Source: Acidobacteriota bacterium (GTDB lineage: Bacteria; Acidobacteriota; Thermoanaerobaculia; Multivoradales; SZUA-115). Taken from it: a stretch of 5,349 nt of DNA. Positions 4,501-5,349 of the stretch are shown here, piece by piece. A program made the position numbers and the translations under genes. A model generated the notes under the pieces. It did no database searches. It was given only the letters and a program-made list of their open reading frames with translations, and was not told where the DNA came from. The DNA is taken from positions 1 to 5,349 of the forward strand of contig QIHU01000018.1 of NCBI GenBank assembly GCA_003231035.1, in the 5' to 3' direction. Position 1 is the first letter of the stretch, and the number at the start of each line of letters is the position of its first letter.

Positions 4501-5349
4501 GTGGTCGCGGCCCGCGGCTGGCTGCTGGTGGGGCTGAGTTGGCTCTGCTGGGCCGGTTGCACCCCGCAAGATGAACCCGCCCTCTCATCTGCCGCCGCCG
4601 CTGCCGTTCCCGAGCGCATCGTCGCCCTGGCGCCGAGCAACGTCGAGATCTTGTTTGCCCTCGGTCTCGGCGATCGAGTGGTGGGAGTGGGCAACTACAC
4701 CTCGTGGCCACCGGAGGCACTCGAGCTGCCCAAGTTGGGCGGCCTGGTCGACGCCGACCTCGAGGCGATCGTCGACCTGGTCGACGCCGACCTCGAGGCG
4801 ATCGTCGAGCTCAAGCCGGACCTTTTGATCGCCCTACCCAGCGAAGGCACCATCGCCACCAAGGTGGCGGCGCTAGGCGTGGAGGTGCTGCGCGTGGACA
4901 GCGACAACCTGGCGGATGTCGAAGCGGCGATCGCCACCATTGCCCAGCGCTGTGGTGTTGAGGAGGCGGGTGAACGTTACCTTCACCAGTGGCGACAGCA
5001 GCTCGAACCCCGCACCCGCGCCGGAGATCCACCGCGAGTCCTGCTCTCAATCGCCCGGCCGGCCGGCCCGCCGCGCGAGATCTTCACCGGCGGCCCCGGC
5101 AGTTTCCCGCACGAGCTGCTCACCCGCCTCGGCGCGGTCAATGTTTTGGGGGACGCGGCGGCGCCCTACCCGACCGTGGGGCTGGAGGAGATCTTGGCCC
5201 GCCAGCCGGAAGTGATCATCGAGCTGCGCACCCTCGAGCCCAGCCCGGAGACGGCCGCCGCCCTGCGCCGCGACTGGCTGGAGTTCGCCGACCTGCCGGC
5301 GGTGCGCGACGGCCGCATCGAGATCGTCGCCGGGAGCCACACGATGATC
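4501..5349 (+). CDS. btuF: Vitamin B12 ABC transporter substrate-binding lipoprotein (3' end outside window)
   Basis: The reading frame stays open to the window end (283 codons from GTG 4501) and probably lacks only its last few dozen residues. It is a class III periplasmic binding protein (BtuF/FhuD-like). Evidence is RIVALAPSNVEILFALGLGD (39-58), VVGVGNYTSWPPEA, LPKLGG, LKPDLLIALPSEGT, the C-lobe FTGGPGSFPHELLTRLGAVN, and LEEILARQPEVII. It should bind cobalamin delivered by BtuB and hand it to BtuCD. The N-terminus looks like a lipoprotein signal: MVAAR, hydrophobic GWLLVGLSWLCW, then A-G-C with Cys20; Trp at -3 is atypical. Start choice: GTG 4501 gives a normal 19-residue leader and GGTGG lies four bases upstream. 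The alternative TTG 4468 overlaps the btuB stop (TTGA), has an equally spaced GGTGG, and adds 11 residues. Either start makes it co-transcribed and probably coupled with btuB. Residues 82-103 contain an exact 11-residue tandem duplication described separately. Confidence 0.93.
   Translation, partial: MVAARGWLLVGLSWLCWAGCTPQDEPALSSAAAAAVPERIVALAPSNVEILFALGLGDRVVGVGNYTSWPPEALELPKLGGLVDADLEAIVDLVDADLEAIVELKPDLLIALPSEGTIATKVAALGVEVLRVDSDNLADVEAAIATIAQRCGVEEAGERYLHQWRQQLEPRTRAGDPPRVLLSIARPAGPPREIFTGGPGSFPHELLTRLGAVNVLGDAAAPYPTVGLEEILARQPEVIIELRTLEPSPETAAALRRDWLEFADLPAVRDGRIEIVAGSHTMI
4743..4808 (+). repeat. Exact 33-bp in-frame tandem duplication inside btuF
   Basis: Bases 4743-4775 and 4776-4808 are identical 33-mers. 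In frame they encode LVDADLEAIVD followed by LVDADLEAIVE. Class III binding proteins normally have one such segment between the G-G after the Pro-Lys and the L-K-P-D-L strand (here LKLGG-type lead-in, then LKPDL at 4810 onward), so one copy looks extra. No base differs between the copies, which points to a very recent duplication or to an assembly error. Confidence 0.95.

Noticed and set aside
3728..4720. 330-residue antisense frame opposite btuB and the start of btuF
   Set aside because: It crosses two clearly coding genes, has Arg/Ala/Pro-rich composition, and shows no domain.
1..5349. Mobile elements, tRNA, rRNA or a phage-defence system
   Set aside because: No transposase, integrase, terminal inverted repeats, tRNA cloverleaf or defence-type domains were seen on either strand.

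Overview
The window is GC-rich, densely coded DNA from a Gram-negative (diderm) bacterium. It carries a TonB-dependent outer-membrane receptor, a class III periplasmic binding protein and a sigma-54 activator. The overall style, and an orphan exported protein of a kind I loosely associate with that phylum, suggest an Acidobacteriota-like organism. This placement is an inference and is only moderately supported. All supported genes lie on the + strand.

Region 1 (1-1457) is the end of a two-component operon. The first 48 bases encode the last 15 residues of what is probably a sensor histidine kinase. Its stop overlaps the start of a complete NtrC/NtrX-type response regulator (45-1457) with receiver, AAA+ and Fis-type HTH domains. 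The regulator has GAFTDA where the sigma-54 contact loop usually reads GAFTGA, and a small SNLS duplication in the linker before the HTH.

Region 2 (1458-2143) holds a monocistronic gene for a small secreted protein of unknown function (1521-2045). It has its own promoter-like motif and strong Shine-Dalgarno, and a terminator-like hairpin follows it.

Region 3 (about 2089-5349) is a vitamin B12 uptake operon. It consists of a promoter-like motif matching the one before the secreted protein, a long cobalamin riboswitch aptamer (about 2150-2423), a spacer ending in a hairpin that buries the btuB Shine-Dalgarno, the outer-membrane receptor BtuB (2582-4471), and the substrate-binding lipoprotein BtuF (about 4501 to beyond the window end). 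The expected logic is feedback: adenosylcobalamin binds the leader RNA, the ribosome site is hidden, and uptake is shut down. BtuB and TonB would bring the corrinoid across the outer membrane. BtuF would pass it to an inner-membrane BtuCD transporter, probably encoded just downstream.

I see no wholly new system. The points most worth a second look are an exact 33-bp in-frame tandem duplication inside btuF, a roughly 16-nt degenerate tandem repeat and an extra hairpin inside the riboswitch, the 9-bp plus 6-bp RBS-sequestering helix, and the promoter-like motif shared by two transcription units.
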